From an uncultured Prevotella sp. (GTDB lineage Bacteria > Bacteroidota > Bacteroidia > Bacteroidales > Bacteroidaceae), in assembly GCA_905234355.1 (NCBI GenBank), contig CAJOHP010000008.1, positions 1 to 22,915 on the forward strand: a stretch of 22,915 nt of DNA, read 5' to 3'. Of the stretch, positions 15,701 through 22,185 are shown in pieces. Within the stretch, counting starts at the first letter, position 1. Each line of letters starts with the position of its first letter. Under the pieces are notes generated by a model, which was given only the letters and a program-made list of their open reading frames with translations, was not told the origin of the DNA and searched no databases. Position numbers and translations under genes: made by a program.

Positions 15701-16022
15701 TCTTCTGAATACCAGTGACCACCACCTCGCCAATCTGTGCGTTGGAGCGCAGCGACACCTTCATGCCGTTTTTCGGCGATAGTGTCTGCGACTGCAGTCC
15801 GGTGTAGCTGAACACCAGTTTCTTGCCCTGTGGCACGCTGATGGTGAAGTGACCGTTGATGTCGGTCTTGGTGCCGTTCTTCGTGCCTTGAATCATGACG
15901 GTGGCACCGATGCAGGGCTCTCCCAGATCGTCGTAGACCGTTCCTGTGATTTTGCTTTGCGCCAGGGCTATTCCTATCGAAAGGAACAGACCGAACAAAA
16001 GCATCGTAAATCTTTTCTCCAT
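12702..16022 (-). CDS. SusC/RagA-family TonB-dependent outer-membrane receptor
   Basis: The 1106-residue protein is the outer-membrane barrel of a SusCD importer, powered by TonB. The order is signal peptide (1-21, ending ALAQ), carboxypeptidase-regulatory-like domain (about 24-95), TonB-box-like EVVVTG (99-104), plug domain (about 112-245, with LEGRAAGVSVQNVS, IRVRGATSIYG, PLWVVDGV, VLKDGSATSIYGARAMSGVVVITTKKG), then the 22-strand-type barrel ending in FTFTLRLGI with a hydrophobic C-terminal strand. There is no N-terminal STN domain, so signalling through a FecR/sigma pair is less likely. The ATG at 16022 gives a proper signal peptide, about 107 bases after the predicted transcript start. 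It is the first gene of the operon, and its partner susD follows after 44 bases. Confidence 0.95.
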   Translation of the reverse strand: MEKRFTMLLFGLFLSIGIALAQSKITGTVYDDLGEPCIGATVMIQGTKNGTKTDINGHFTISVPQGKKLVFSYTGLQSQTLSPKNGMKVSLRSNAQIGEVVVTGIQKMDKRLFTGATTKIDAEQTKLDGVADVTRALEGRAAGVSVQNVSSTFGTAPKIRVRGATSIYGSSSPLWVVDGVIMEDAVNVSADDLSSGDAETLISNAIAGLNADDIESFQVLKDGSATSIYGARAMSGVVVITTKKGRAGHSNINYTGEFTYRLKPSYSQYNISNSQEQMGIYKEMAAKGWLEFSQVANASSAGLYGKMYGLMDQYNATSGQFGLPFTQAAMNSYLQQAEYRNTDWFDLLFNNNIMHNHSISVSSGTDKSSMYASLSAMVDPGWTKDSEVQRYTANINASYNLSKTLTATLRTNGSYRKQTAPGTLNQSTDVVSGTVSRDFDINPFSYALNTSRTLDPDQIYTRNYAPFSIFNELDNNYIDINVMDLKFQGELEWKPIRGLAFNILGSYRINRSMREHNIRNNSNQAEAYRAGVDNPNIMYSNPYLYSDPDKPNSLPVSVMPAGGIYIENKNVVEQLDFRATVNYNHIWSAGGEEAHIFNALAGMEANKADYDAAEQQQYGVNFDQSRIVTITPDFFKQAREEGTDLASFARSYNRRLAYFGNVNYSYKGRYSANLTARYDGSNQLGKSRQSRWLPTWNISASWNAHEEPFFQKMMKRNNGLWSHATLRLSYSLVGEQTAASNATSIFRSTNVWRPQGDQQELAVYQSSMGNENLTYEKKHEFNIGLDLGFLQNRINLVSDVYWRDNFDLMGYQYTQLYGRMYANVASMKSYGAEATISSANIRNNDFQWNTDLTFAYNHTEITKLMSVSRVIDLVAGSGYAREGYPHRALFSLQFKGLNDEGIPQIVNEKGVVTTSDIYFQEYENLGHLVYEGPSEPTITGGLNNMFRYKNWRLNVFITYSFGNKLRLDPVFSASYSDLAAMPKEFKNRWVQPGDEHVTDIPTIASVRQLYNDNYLGYAYNAYNYSTARVADGGFIRMKDISLTYDFEPQLISKIGLNTASVKLDATNLFLIYADKKLNGQDPEFVNSGGVATPLSKQFTFTLRLGI

Positions 16023-16133
16023 AAAAAATTACTATCTCTTTATTCTTTTATTTTTTCTCTTTGCATGGTGTCAGCTGCATGTCCAATGGGCATTCACGCC
16101 AGTGCATAATGATGGCTTGCAGTTTTTAGGGTG

Positions 16134-16165
16134 CAAAGGTAGTGCTATTTTTTCAAAACAACAAA
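16134..16165 (-). promoter_or_regulatory. Promoter of the SusCD operon
   Basis: On the minus strand, TTTG (16165-16162), a 20-base spacer and TACCTTTG (16141-16134, followed by C) match the Bacteroidetes promoter TTTG-N19/20-TAnnTTTG closely. Transcription should start near 16129, giving a leader of about 107 bases before the susC-like ATG. Confidence 0.8.
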
Positions 16166-16171
16166 TTATTT

Positions 16172-16207
16172 TATCAAAAACGCATGAAAATGCTCTTTTT
16201 TTTGATA
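16172..16207. promoter_or_regulatory. Dyad just upstream of the SusCD promoter, candidate operator
   Basis: TATCAAAAA (16172-16180) and TTTTTGATA (16199-16207) form an outer dyad around an inner GCAT-GAAA-ATGC hairpin (16182-16193). The outer arms are offset by a few bases. The site ends 7 bases upstream of the -33 element, where an activator or repressor could bind. The rest of the gap from 16023 to 16418 holds the susC leader, the promoter and the proC terminator; I saw nothing coding in it. Confidence 0.35.
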
Positions 16208-16330
16208 TTTCGTTAGTTTTACGGCCCGAAACACAACCGAAAAGCAATCGTCCGGCTTTTGCTTTATGACACTCTGCATCGGGCTAAAAACGATGTCTGC
16301 AGGGTGTATGCCGACGTTTCTGCACACAAC

Positions 16331-16363
16331 ATACTCCCTAAGCGCAAGCCGCTTAGGGAGTAT
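16331..16363 (-). terminator. Terminator hairpin after proC
   Basis: ATACTCCCTAAGCG (16331-16344) pairs perfectly over 14 bp with CGCTTAGGGAGTAT (16350-16363) around a 5-base loop. It lies about 55 bases beyond the proC stop on the minus strand and upstream of the SusCD promoter, so it separates the two minus-strand operons. There is no T-run. Confidence 0.65.
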
Positions 16364-16418
16364 ATAGAGGTATGGAGGTGCGAGGCACGAAGGCTGGGAG
16401 AGGTGTGGGGATAGCCGG

Positions 16419-17198
16419 CTACATGCCAGCCTTCAGGCCGCGTATCACGGCCGACGTGAATCCGGCATGCTCCATCTCGTTGAGTCCCTTGATGGTCAGT
16501 CCGCCGGGTGTGGTGACGAGGTCGATGGCCCGTTCGGGGTGCATGCCGCTGGCTTCGAGCAGCTTCACTGCTCCGAGCACAGTCTGCATGACGATGTGCT
16601 TGGCATCGTCGGCCTTGAAGCCCAGCTCCACGCCGCCTTCGGCAGCGGCGCGTATATAGCGCATGGCATAGGCTATGCCGCATGAGGCCAGCGTGGTGCC
16701 GGCTGCGAGGTGCTGCTCGTCGGTGAAGATGGTCTGTCCCAGCTCGTCGAAGATGCGGCTGACAAGCTGCTTGTGCTCGGGTTTCACGCCGACCGACGGC
16801 ACGACGAAGGTCATCGAGGCCATCTGTGCTATGGCGATATTAGGTATGACGAGGAACAGCGGGGGGCACTGTGCTCCGAGCCATTCCACGATTTTTGCCG
16901 ATGGCACTCCGGCGGCAATGACAATGAGCAATTGTCGCTGGGGCTCCAGCTCGTCTCTGATACCGCTGAGCACCTTCTCTACGAGCCATGGCTTCACGCA
17001 GACGCACACTATGTCGGCGCCGCTGACGGCGGCACTGTTGTCGGCGGTCACACTCACGCCCATCTGTGCAAACCTGTCGGTCACAGCCTGCGAGGGGTCG
17101 GCCACGGTGATGTCTTCATTACGGAAGGTCTCGCCCTTGATGAGGCCTTCTACGGTGGCGCCGCCCATGGCGCCAGCACCTATCATGGATATTTTCAT
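16419..17198 (-). CDS. proC: Pyrroline-5-carboxylate reductase
   Basis: ProC reduces pyrroline-5-carboxylate to proline with NAD(P)H, the last step of proline synthesis, in the cytoplasm. I place the start at the ATG at 17198. It gives a 259-residue protein opening directly with the Rossmann fold (MKISMIGAGAMGG, Gly at 7, 9 and 12). An upstream in-frame ATG at 17267 would add a Cys-rich 23-residue leader overlapping argD and unlike the family. The P5CR signature is TTPGGLTIKGLNEME (229-243), and the helical dimerisation region (LAAGTTLASCGIAYAMRYI) precedes it. The gene follows argD by 43 bases and ends the arginine cluster. Ornithine metabolism links the two pathways, which may explain the linkage. 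Confidence 0.93.
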   Translation of the reverse strand: MKISMIGAGAMGGATVEGLIKGETFRNEDITVADPSQAVTDRFAQMGVSVTADNSAAVSGADIVCVCVKPWLVEKVLSGIRDELEPQRQLLIVIAAGVPSAKIVEWLGAQCPPLFLVIPNIAIAQMASMTFVVPSVGVKPEHKQLVSRIFDELGQTIFTDEQHLAAGTTLASCGIAYAMRYIRAAAEGGVELGFKADDAKHIVMQTVLGAVKLLEASGMHPERAIDLVTTPGGLTIKGLNEMEHAGFTSAVIRGLKAGM

Positions 17199-17241
17199 CT
17201 CAGTAGTGTCGTTGTTAGTGGGAGTAAAAGACCGTGTGCAG

Positions 17242-18372
17242 TCAGAGCACTTTCTGCAGCCTGTCAATAAATTCGTCGGCCAGCTCCTTGGTGAAGGTGA
17301 GTGGGGGCAACAGCCGGAGCACGGTCTGTCCGGAGCATCCTGTGAAGACGTGCTGCTCGTATAGCAAGCGCTGCCGCACGCTCTTCTGGTCGCCGTAGAG
17401 GTCGATGCCGATCATCAGTCCGCGTCCGCGCACCTCTTTTATCTTGTCGCTCTTCAGTCCTTTCAGCTTCTCCACGAGGTATTCACCCGTCTGCCGAGCG
17501 TTGTCCACGAGCTGCTCCTGCTCCATGACGTCGAGCACGGCGAGTGCAGCCGAGCAGGCCAGGTGATTGCCTCCGAAGGTGGTGCCGAGCTGCCCGTAGA
17601 CGGGCTGGAAGTCGGGACTGATGAGCACGGCAGCCATAGGAAATCCGTTGGCAATGCCCTTGGCCACGGTGATGATGTCGGGCTTGATGCCGAGCCACTG
17701 GTGGGCGAAGAACTTTCCGCTGCGTCCGTATCCACACTGTATCTCGTCGCAGATGAGGGTGGCATGGTAGCGCTGGCAGGCATAAGCGAGCTTTTGTGCA
17801 AACTCAGGTGTGGCCATCTGCACGCCTCCCACGCCCTGTATGGGTTCGAAGATGACGGCTCCCACGCCTCCGCGCGAGAGTTCGCGCACCCAGGGCTCCA
17901 CGTCGTTCAGTGGCAGGAAGCGCACGTGATGGTTGTCGTTGATGGGTGCCACAATCTTGGGGTTGTTGGTCACCTCGACGGCCAGCGACGTGCGTCCGTG
18001 GAAAGCGTGTTCGGCGGCGAGCACACGCAGCTTTGTGGGATTCTTAAACGAGGCCAGCTTCAGCGCGTTCTCGTTGGCTTCAGCGCCGCTGTTGATGAGG
18101 AACAGCTGATAGTCGTCGTAGCCCGAGAAGTGTCCCAGACGCTCGGCCAGCTCCTGCTGGAGCTTGTTTTGCACGGAGTTGCTGTAGAACCCGATTTTGC
18201 TGAGTTGTTCCGACACCTTCTTTACATAGTGCGGATGGGAATGGCCTATGCTGATGACGGCGTGGCCTCCGTACATGTCGATGTACTCCTGACCCTTGTC
18301 GTCCCACACCTTACAGCCTTCACCCCTGACGATATTGACGTCAAAGAGCGGGTAAACGTCGAATAGTTTCAT
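17242..18372 (-). CDS. argD: N-acetyl/N-succinylornithine aminotransferase
   Basis: ArgD is a PLP class III aminotransferase that forms N-acylornithine from N-acylglutamate semialdehyde and glutamate. The 376-residue protein shows NSGAEANENALKLA (94-107), AFHGRT (123-128), the EPIQGVGG block (176-183), DEIQCGYGRSGK (209-220, with the PLP-ring Asp209) and the Schiff-base Lys238 in TVAKGIANGFP. In Bacteroides the transcarbamylase of this pathway is known to use N-succinylornithine, so the natural substrate here may be succinylated rather than acetylated; the sequence alone does not decide this. The gene lies 25 bases after the Rpn remnant and 43 bases before proC, and a promoter at 18658-18689 can drive this trio without the upstream arg genes. 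Confidence 0.93.
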   Translation of the reverse strand: MKLFDVYPLFDVNIVRGEGCKVWDDKGQEYIDMYGGHAVISIGHSHPHYVKKVSEQLSKIGFYSNSVQNKLQQELAERLGHFSGYDDYQLFLINSGAEANENALKLASFKNPTKLRVLAAEHAFHGRTSLAVEVTNNPKIVAPINDNHHVRFLPLNDVEPWVRELSRGGVGAVIFEPIQGVGGVQMATPEFAQKLAYACQRYHATLICDEIQCGYGRSGKFFAHQWLGIKPDIITVAKGIANGFPMAAVLISPDFQPVYGQLGTTFGGNHLACSAALAVLDVMEQEQLVDNARQTGEYLVEKLKGLKSDKIKEVRGRGLMIGIDLYGDQKSVRQRLLYEQHVFTGCSGQTVLRLLPPLTFTKELADEFIDRLQKVL

Positions 18373-18397
18373 ATTGGTTGGTCTAATAATATAAATG

Positions 18398-18631
18398 TTA
18401 TGACAGCATATCCTTCACTTCCTCTTCTGTCAAGTTGGTGCCCTGGGCTATCTGCCCTACAGCCAGCCCGAGCTGCTCCGACGGGATGAGCGTCAGGCTC
18501 TTGATGGTTTCTTTGCCTCTGAGCAGCGCATTGACGAGAGCAAGCGTAAACTCCTTGTTGGGCTCTGTGCCAAACAGGTACTTGAAGCCATAGTCGGTAT
18601 ATGGGTTGATATATCTGCTGCTGTCTGTCAT
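18398..18631 (-). pseudogene. Internally deleted Rpn-family (PD-(D/E)XK transposase-like) remnant
   Basis: This 77-codon frame joins two ends of a protein normally several times longer. Residues 1-54 match the start of the Rpn/PDDEXK-transposase family (INPYTDYGFKYLFGTEPNKE, VNALLRGKETIKSLTLIPSEQLG). Residues 56-76 (LAVGQIAQGTNLTEEEVKDML) match its C-terminal tail, where QIA-x-T-x-LxxEEV repeats are usual. The nuclease core with the catalytic Asp and Glu-x-Gln residues is absent, so the product cannot be an active nuclease. The junction is near 18458-18478. The frame is intact and starts with a good ATG, so it may still be translated. It sits between argC and argD behind its own promoter. Confidence 0.75.
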
Positions 18632-18657
18632 TTTATCCTTGGCTTATTATCTCGGGG

Positions 18658-18689
18658 CAAAGTTAGTCTTTTTCTCTGAAACCTGCAAG
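18658..18689 (-). promoter_or_regulatory. Internal promoter for the Rpn remnant, argD and proC
   Basis: On the minus strand CTTG (18689-18686), a 20-base spacer and TAACTTTG (18665-18658, then C) match the Bacteroidetes promoter with one mismatch in the -33 box. It lies in the 82-base gap after argC, about 27 bases before the remnant's ATG. Confidence 0.7.
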
Positions 18690-18713
18690 AAAAGAGTGCC
18701 GAAATATCACGCA

Positions 18714-19685
18714 TCAGAATGCGCTGGCTTTCAGCTGCAGTCCTGTGCGCTCGTCGTGTCCTGTCATCAGGTTCATGTTTTGCACGGCTTGCCCCACGGC
18801 TCCTTTGAGCAGATTGTCGATGCACGAGGTGACGAGCAGCTTGTCGCCGTACTTCTCGCAGTGCACAAGCGCCTTGTTGGTGTTGACCACCTGCTTCAGG
18901 TCGAGCGGTTTGTCGCTGTAGTGGGTGAAGGCAGCGTCGGCATAGAAGTCCTGATAGGCCACGACGATGTCGTCGAGCGGCACCTTGGTCTTGACGACAG
19001 CAGTGCAGAAGATGCCTCGTGCAAAGGGTCCTCGATAGGGTATGAAGTCGATGCTGGCATCGAGATAGCCCTGCACCTGCCTGAGGCTCTGGCATATCTC
19101 GGCGATGTGCTGGTGCTGGAAGGGCTTGTAGATGCTCATGTTGTCGGCACGCCAGGAGAAATGGGTGGTGGCGCCTGGCTTCTGTCCCGCCCCAGTGGAG
19201 CCGGTGATGGCGTTGACGCTGACGTCGTCCTTCAGCAGGTTCAGGTGGGCAGCCGGCAGCAGTGCAGCCTGTATGGCCGTGGCAAAGCAGCCAGGGTTGG
19301 CCACATGCTGTGCAGCGGCTATCTGCTCACGGTTTATCTCGGGCAAGCCATAGACGTAGTCATGGTCGCCCTTGATTCGGAAGTCTTGTGCCAGGTCTAT
19401 GATTTTCACGCGTCCCGGTATGGTGTGCTCCTTGAGAAACTGCTCGCTCTTGCCGTGTCCGAAGCAGAAGAAGACCACGTCGACCTTGTCGAAAGGCATG
19501 TCCGACGTAAAGCGCAGCGCCGTGTCGCCTGTGAGTCCTTCGTGCACGTCGCTCACGAGGTTGCCCGCGTTGCTCTCTGAGTTGGCAAAGACTATCTCTG
19601 CTTCGGGGTGTCCCATCAGCAGGCGTATCAGTTCGCCGCCGGTATAGCCTGCGGCGCCGAGGATTCCTATTTTCGTCATTGGCAA
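18714..19685 (-). CDS. argC: N-acyl-gamma-glutamyl-phosphate reductase
   Basis: ArgC reduces N-acylglutamyl phosphate to the semialdehyde with NADPH, the third step of arginine synthesis. The 323-residue protein opens with the nucleotide-binding GILGAAGYTGGEL (7-19). The catalytic Cys is Cys133 in ANPGCFATA. The usual DLSADFR element reads DLAQDFR (97-103), and TGSTGAGQKPGA follows around 161-172. Translation may begin at the third codon, since most relatives open nearer the Rossmann strand. The gene starts 30 bases after argG. In Bacteroidetes the acyl group may be succinyl. The following gap carries a new promoter, so transcript levels may change after this gene. Confidence 0.94.
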   Translation of the reverse strand: MPMTKIGILGAAGYTGGELIRLLMGHPEAEIVFANSESNAGNLVSDVHEGLTGDTALRFTSDMPFDKVDVVFFCFGHGKSEQFLKEHTIPGRVKIIDLAQDFRIKGDHDYVYGLPEINREQIAAAQHVANPGCFATAIQAALLPAAHLNLLKDDVSVNAITGSTGAGQKPGATTHFSWRADNMSIYKPFQHQHIAEICQSLRQVQGYLDASIDFIPYRGPFARGIFCTAVVKTKVPLDDIVVAYQDFYADAAFTHYSDKPLDLKQVVNTNKALVHCEKYGDKLLVTSCIDNLLKGAVGQAVQNMNLMTGHDERTGLQLKASAF

Positions 19686-19715
19686 ATACTGTCTTGGTGA
19701 AATAATCTCGCCTTT

Positions 19716-20924
19716 TTATCTTTCCTCGTCGGGGTGCATGCCGTAGTAGACGCGCAGGGGCGTCGAGCTGACCTTGATGAATCCCTTGGCCTCGTCGGCA
19801 GTCCATCCGGTCTGTGTCTCGCCATACTCGCCGAGCTTGCTCTTGGTCAGGTCGTTGGGCGAGTCGATGCCCACGGTCTCGAAGCTGTAGGGGCGCAGTC
19901 GCAAGATGGCCTTTCCGCTGACGTTGCGCTGCGACGAGGCGAGCATGGCCTCGATGTCGGGCATGACCGGCTCCAGGTACTGGCTCTCGTGCAGGAACAT
20001 GCCGTACCACTGTGCCACCTGGTCTTTCCAGTACTGCTGCCACTTCGACAGCGTCGACTTCTCCAGCAGTCGGTGCGCCTCGATGATGAGCTTTGGTGCT
20101 GCGGCCTCAAAGCCCACGCGGCCCTTGATGCCGATGATCGTGTCGCCCACGTTGGCGTCACGGCCGATGGCGTAGGAGGCGCCTATCTGCTCTATGCGCT
20201 GTATGGCCTTGATGCGGTCGTCGAAGTGCTCGCCGTCGACGCTCACTATCTCGCCCTTCTCAAACTCGATGGTGAGCAGCCGCTCCTGCTCCTTGGCCGT
20301 GACGTGCTTCAGGTAGGCCTCTTCGGGCAGTCCCTGTGTGGGGTCGAGCAGCTCGCCGCCGCAGATGCTGGTGCCCCAGATGCCCACGTTGTAGGAGTAC
20401 TTCAGCTTGGCGAAGTCGGCAGTGAAGCCATGGTCGTTCAGATAGTCCACCTCTTCCTTACGGGTGAGCTTCTTGTCGCGTGTCAGAGTGATGATTTCCA
20501 CTCCGGGAGCCATAACGAGGAAGGTCATGTCGAAGCGTATCTGGTCGTTGCCGGCTCCGGTAGAGCCGTGGGCTATGGCATGGGCGCCTATCTCGCGTGC
20601 ATAGCGTGCGATGGCCAGCGCCTGGAAGATGCGCTCCGACGAGACGGAGATGGGGTAGCAGTTGTTGCGCAGCACGTTGCCAAAGATCATGTACTTCAGC
20701 GACTTCTCGTAGTACTCTTGTGTCACGTCGAGTGTCACATAGTCTTTGGCACCCAGTTTATAGGCGTTCTCTTCGTTCTTTTTCAGCTGCTCGGCGCTGA
20801 ATCCGCCGGTGTTGGCACAGGCAGCATAGACTTCATAGCCCAGTTCCTTGGCCAGATACATCACGGTGTAAGACGTGTCCAGTCCGCCACTGAAGGCGAC
20901 GACCACTTTTTTCTTGTTCTCCAT
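19716..20924 (-). CDS. argG: Argininosuccinate synthase
   Basis: ArgG joins citrulline and aspartate with ATP to form argininosuccinate. The 402-residue length is normal. The PP-loop is AFSGGLDTS (10-18), and IAHGSTGAGNDQIRFD carries the nucleotide and citrulline contacts. YSYNVGIWGTSICGGELLDP and the C-terminal GYGETQTGW-type segment (GEYGETQTGWTADEAKGFI) complete the family pattern. The ATG at 20924 gives the standard short lead before the PP-loop. It lies 20 bases after the GNAT gene and 30 bases before argC, probably in one ArgR-controlled transcript. It is the only step after citrulline present in the window; argH, the transcarbamylase, argB and carbamoyl-phosphate synthase genes must lie elsewhere. 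Confidence 0.96.
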   Translation of the reverse strand: MENKKKVVVAFSGGLDTSYTVMYLAKELGYEVYAACANTGGFSAEQLKKNEENAYKLGAKDYVTLDVTQEYYEKSLKYMIFGNVLRNNCYPISVSSERIFQALAIARYAREIGAHAIAHGSTGAGNDQIRFDMTFLVMAPGVEIITLTRDKKLTRKEEVDYLNDHGFTADFAKLKYSYNVGIWGTSICGGELLDPTQGLPEEAYLKHVTAKEQERLLTIEFEKGEIVSVDGEHFDDRIKAIQRIEQIGASYAIGRDANVGDTIIGIKGRVGFEAAAPKLIIEAHRLLEKSTLSKWQQYWKDQVAQWYGMFLHESQYLEPVMPDIEAMLASSQRNVSGKAILRLRPYSFETVGIDSPNDLTKSKLGEYGETQTGWTADEAKGFIKVSSTPLRVYYGMHPDEER

Positions 20925-20944
20925 ATTTCTTGTGCTGTTTTCTT

Positions 20945-21562
20945 TTAGATTTCTTCTTCCAGTTCTTCCAAGTGTTTTATGCGTGAGAGCGTTTCTTCGC
21001 TGAGTTTAGCCGGCAGGTGCTCCTCGGGGTCGAAGAGCATGCCTGTGCAGATGCAGTACTTGCGGTCGGTGCGGTGTAGCACGTCCACATTGCAGCATCC
21101 CTCACATCCGCGCCAGAAGGCCTCGTCGTCGGTGAGTTCGGCAAAGGTGACGGGCTTGTAGCCCAGCTCGGTGTTCATCTTCATGACGGCAGCGCCGCTG
21201 GTGAGCGAGAATATCTTGGCCCGCGGCCAGCGGGTGCGTGCCAGGGTGAAGGTCATGTCCTTGATGCGCTTGGCCAGTCCCAGTCCGCGGAAGTCGGGGT
21301 GGACGATGAGTCCGCTGGTAGTGACATACTGCTTGTTGCCCCACGTCTCGATGTAGCTGAATCCGGCAAAGCGCTTGTCGCTCTTGCGCAGGGCGATGAC
21401 GGCCTTGGCCTCCTTCATCTTTGTGGTCAGATAATCGTGTGTGCGGCGTGCTATGCCCGTGCCACGCACCTTGGCTGCCTCGGCAATGGTGTCGAGAATG
21501 GTGTCTACGTAGGCTTCATGCTCGGGCGCAGCCACCAGTACTTCTATTTCTTCCTGTTCCAT
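20945..21562 (-). CDS. GNAT-family acyltransferase, candidate N-acyl(succinyl)glutamate synthase
   Basis: The 205-residue cytoplasmic protein carries a GNAT fold: beta-4 plus the acyl-CoA loop SGLIVHPDFRGLGLAKRI (83-100, R/QxxGxA type), and MKMNTELGYKPV (128-139) as the last conserved GNAT element. Unlike classical ArgA it has no amino-acid-kinase domain. After the GNAT core comes a Cys-rich stretch with Cys153, 156, 157, 170 and 172 (WRGCEGCCNVD, KYCICTGML), which could bind metal or shape the active site. It lies between argR and argG, and an acylated glutamate is the missing first intermediate of the pathway. By context it should acylate glutamate. Since Bacteroides uses N-succinylornithine, succinyl-CoA is a reasonable donor; this is inference plus reported genetics in that genus as I recall it. 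Confidence 0.85.
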   Translation of the reverse strand: MEQEEIEVLVAAPEHEAYVDTILDTIAEAAKVRGTGIARRTHDYLTTKMKEAKAVIALRKSDKRFAGFSYIETWGNKQYVTTSGLIVHPDFRGLGLAKRIKDMTFTLARTRWPRAKIFSLTSGAAVMKMNTELGYKPVTFAELTDDEAFWRGCEGCCNVDVLHRTDRKYCICTGMLFDPEEHLPAKLSEETLSRIKHLEELEEEI

Positions 21563-21631
21563 AACAATCTTTCTTGTCTTATCGGTGTAGATAACCTGAG
21601 TAGCGGGCGATATATATAGAGAGAGGGGGCA

Positions 21632-22108
21632 TTACTTCATATTGGGCACCACCTCGCTCAGCCGGTCGATGACATCCTGGTGTGTCACGCCCTCTTTCAT
21701 CACGATGAAGATGGTATCGTCGCCGGCCACGGTGCCGAGTATCTGGGGTATGTCGCTGCAGTCTATGTTCCACGCCAGTGCGCTGGCATAGCCTTGACGG
21801 GTCTTTATCACGGCCATGTTGCCCGAGAAGTTGATGCTCACAAATCCCGGCATCTGCATCATCTCGCGTATAGTGGTGGGTGTCGACACCCGCTTATACA
21901 TCGTGTCGTTGGGCAGCACGTAGACGTAGCTGCCGCCCATGGTGGCTGCCTTGGCCACCTTCAGCTGCTTCAGGTCACGGCTCAGCGTGGCCTGTGTCAA
22001 CTTGAACCCCTCGCGCTGCAGTGCGCTGAGCAGCTCCTCCTGGCTTCCTAACTGCTGGCTCGAAATGATGAGCCGCAATGCTTCTAGTCGGTTGTTCTTT
22101 ACCTTCAT
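21632..22108 (-). CDS. argR: Arginine repressor/regulator
   Basis: ArgR senses arginine and binds ARG boxes. I place the start at the ATG at 22108, giving 158 residues, the usual ArgR size. An upstream in-frame ATG at 22150 overlaps the promoter's -7 element and lies upstream of the expected transcript start, so it cannot be used from that promoter. The N-terminal winged helix (residues 4-65) includes GSQEELLSALQREGF and the recognition helix QATLSRDLKQL. The C-terminal hexamer and arginine-binding domain ends with GTVAGDDTIFIV, whose GDD binds arginine. The gene is first in the arg transcript and 69 bases before the GNAT gene, with no promoter between them. Autoregulation is likely, because candidate operators overlap its promoter. 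Confidence 0.93.
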   Translation of the reverse strand: MKVKNNRLEALRLIISSQQLGSQEELLSALQREGFKLTQATLSRDLKQLKVAKAATMGGSYVYVLPNDTMYKRVSTPTTIREMMQMPGFVSINFSGNMAVIKTRQGYASALAWNIDCSDIPQILGTVAGDDTIFIVMKEGVTHQDVIDRLSEVVPNMK

Positions 22109-22145
22109 TATCGTCTTACACTTGGTATATTTATCCGAAATCGCG

Positions 22146-22159
22146 TGCAAAAGTACGCA
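22146..22159 (-). promoter_or_regulatory. argR: Candidate ARG box overlapping the argR -7 element
   Basis: On the minus strand this reads TGCGTACTTTTGCA, a 5-4-5 partial palindrome of the same layout as E. coli ARG boxes. It shares 12 of 14 bases with a second site at 22186-22199 and covers the -7 element. Binding here would block the promoter. Confidence 0.45.
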
Positions 22160-22179
22160 AACATTTGCATACTACCAAA
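22148..22179 (-). promoter_or_regulatory. Promoter of the argR-GNAT-argG-argC transcript
   Basis: On the minus strand TTTG (22179-22176), a 20-base spacer and TACTTTTG (22155-22148, then C) match the Bacteroidetes consensus exactly in the fixed positions. Transcription would start near 22143. The 9-bp inverted repeat AAACATTTG/CAAATGTTT (22159-22167 and 22176-22184) overlaps the -33 box. Confidence 0.8.
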
Positions 22180-22185
22180 TGTTTT

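Noticed and set aside
16277..16295. CATCG/CGATG stem between proC and the SusCD promoter
   Set aside because: Five pairs only; expected by chance, and the stronger 14-bp stem at 16331-16363 already explains termination.
17199..17267. Longer proC start at 17267
   Set aside because: It would add a Cys-rich leader overlapping argD and delay the Rossmann motif; the ATG at 17198 fits the family.
19734..20948. A 404-codon plus-strand frame opposite argG
   Set aside because: argG on the other strand is unambiguous, with its PP-loop and full length.
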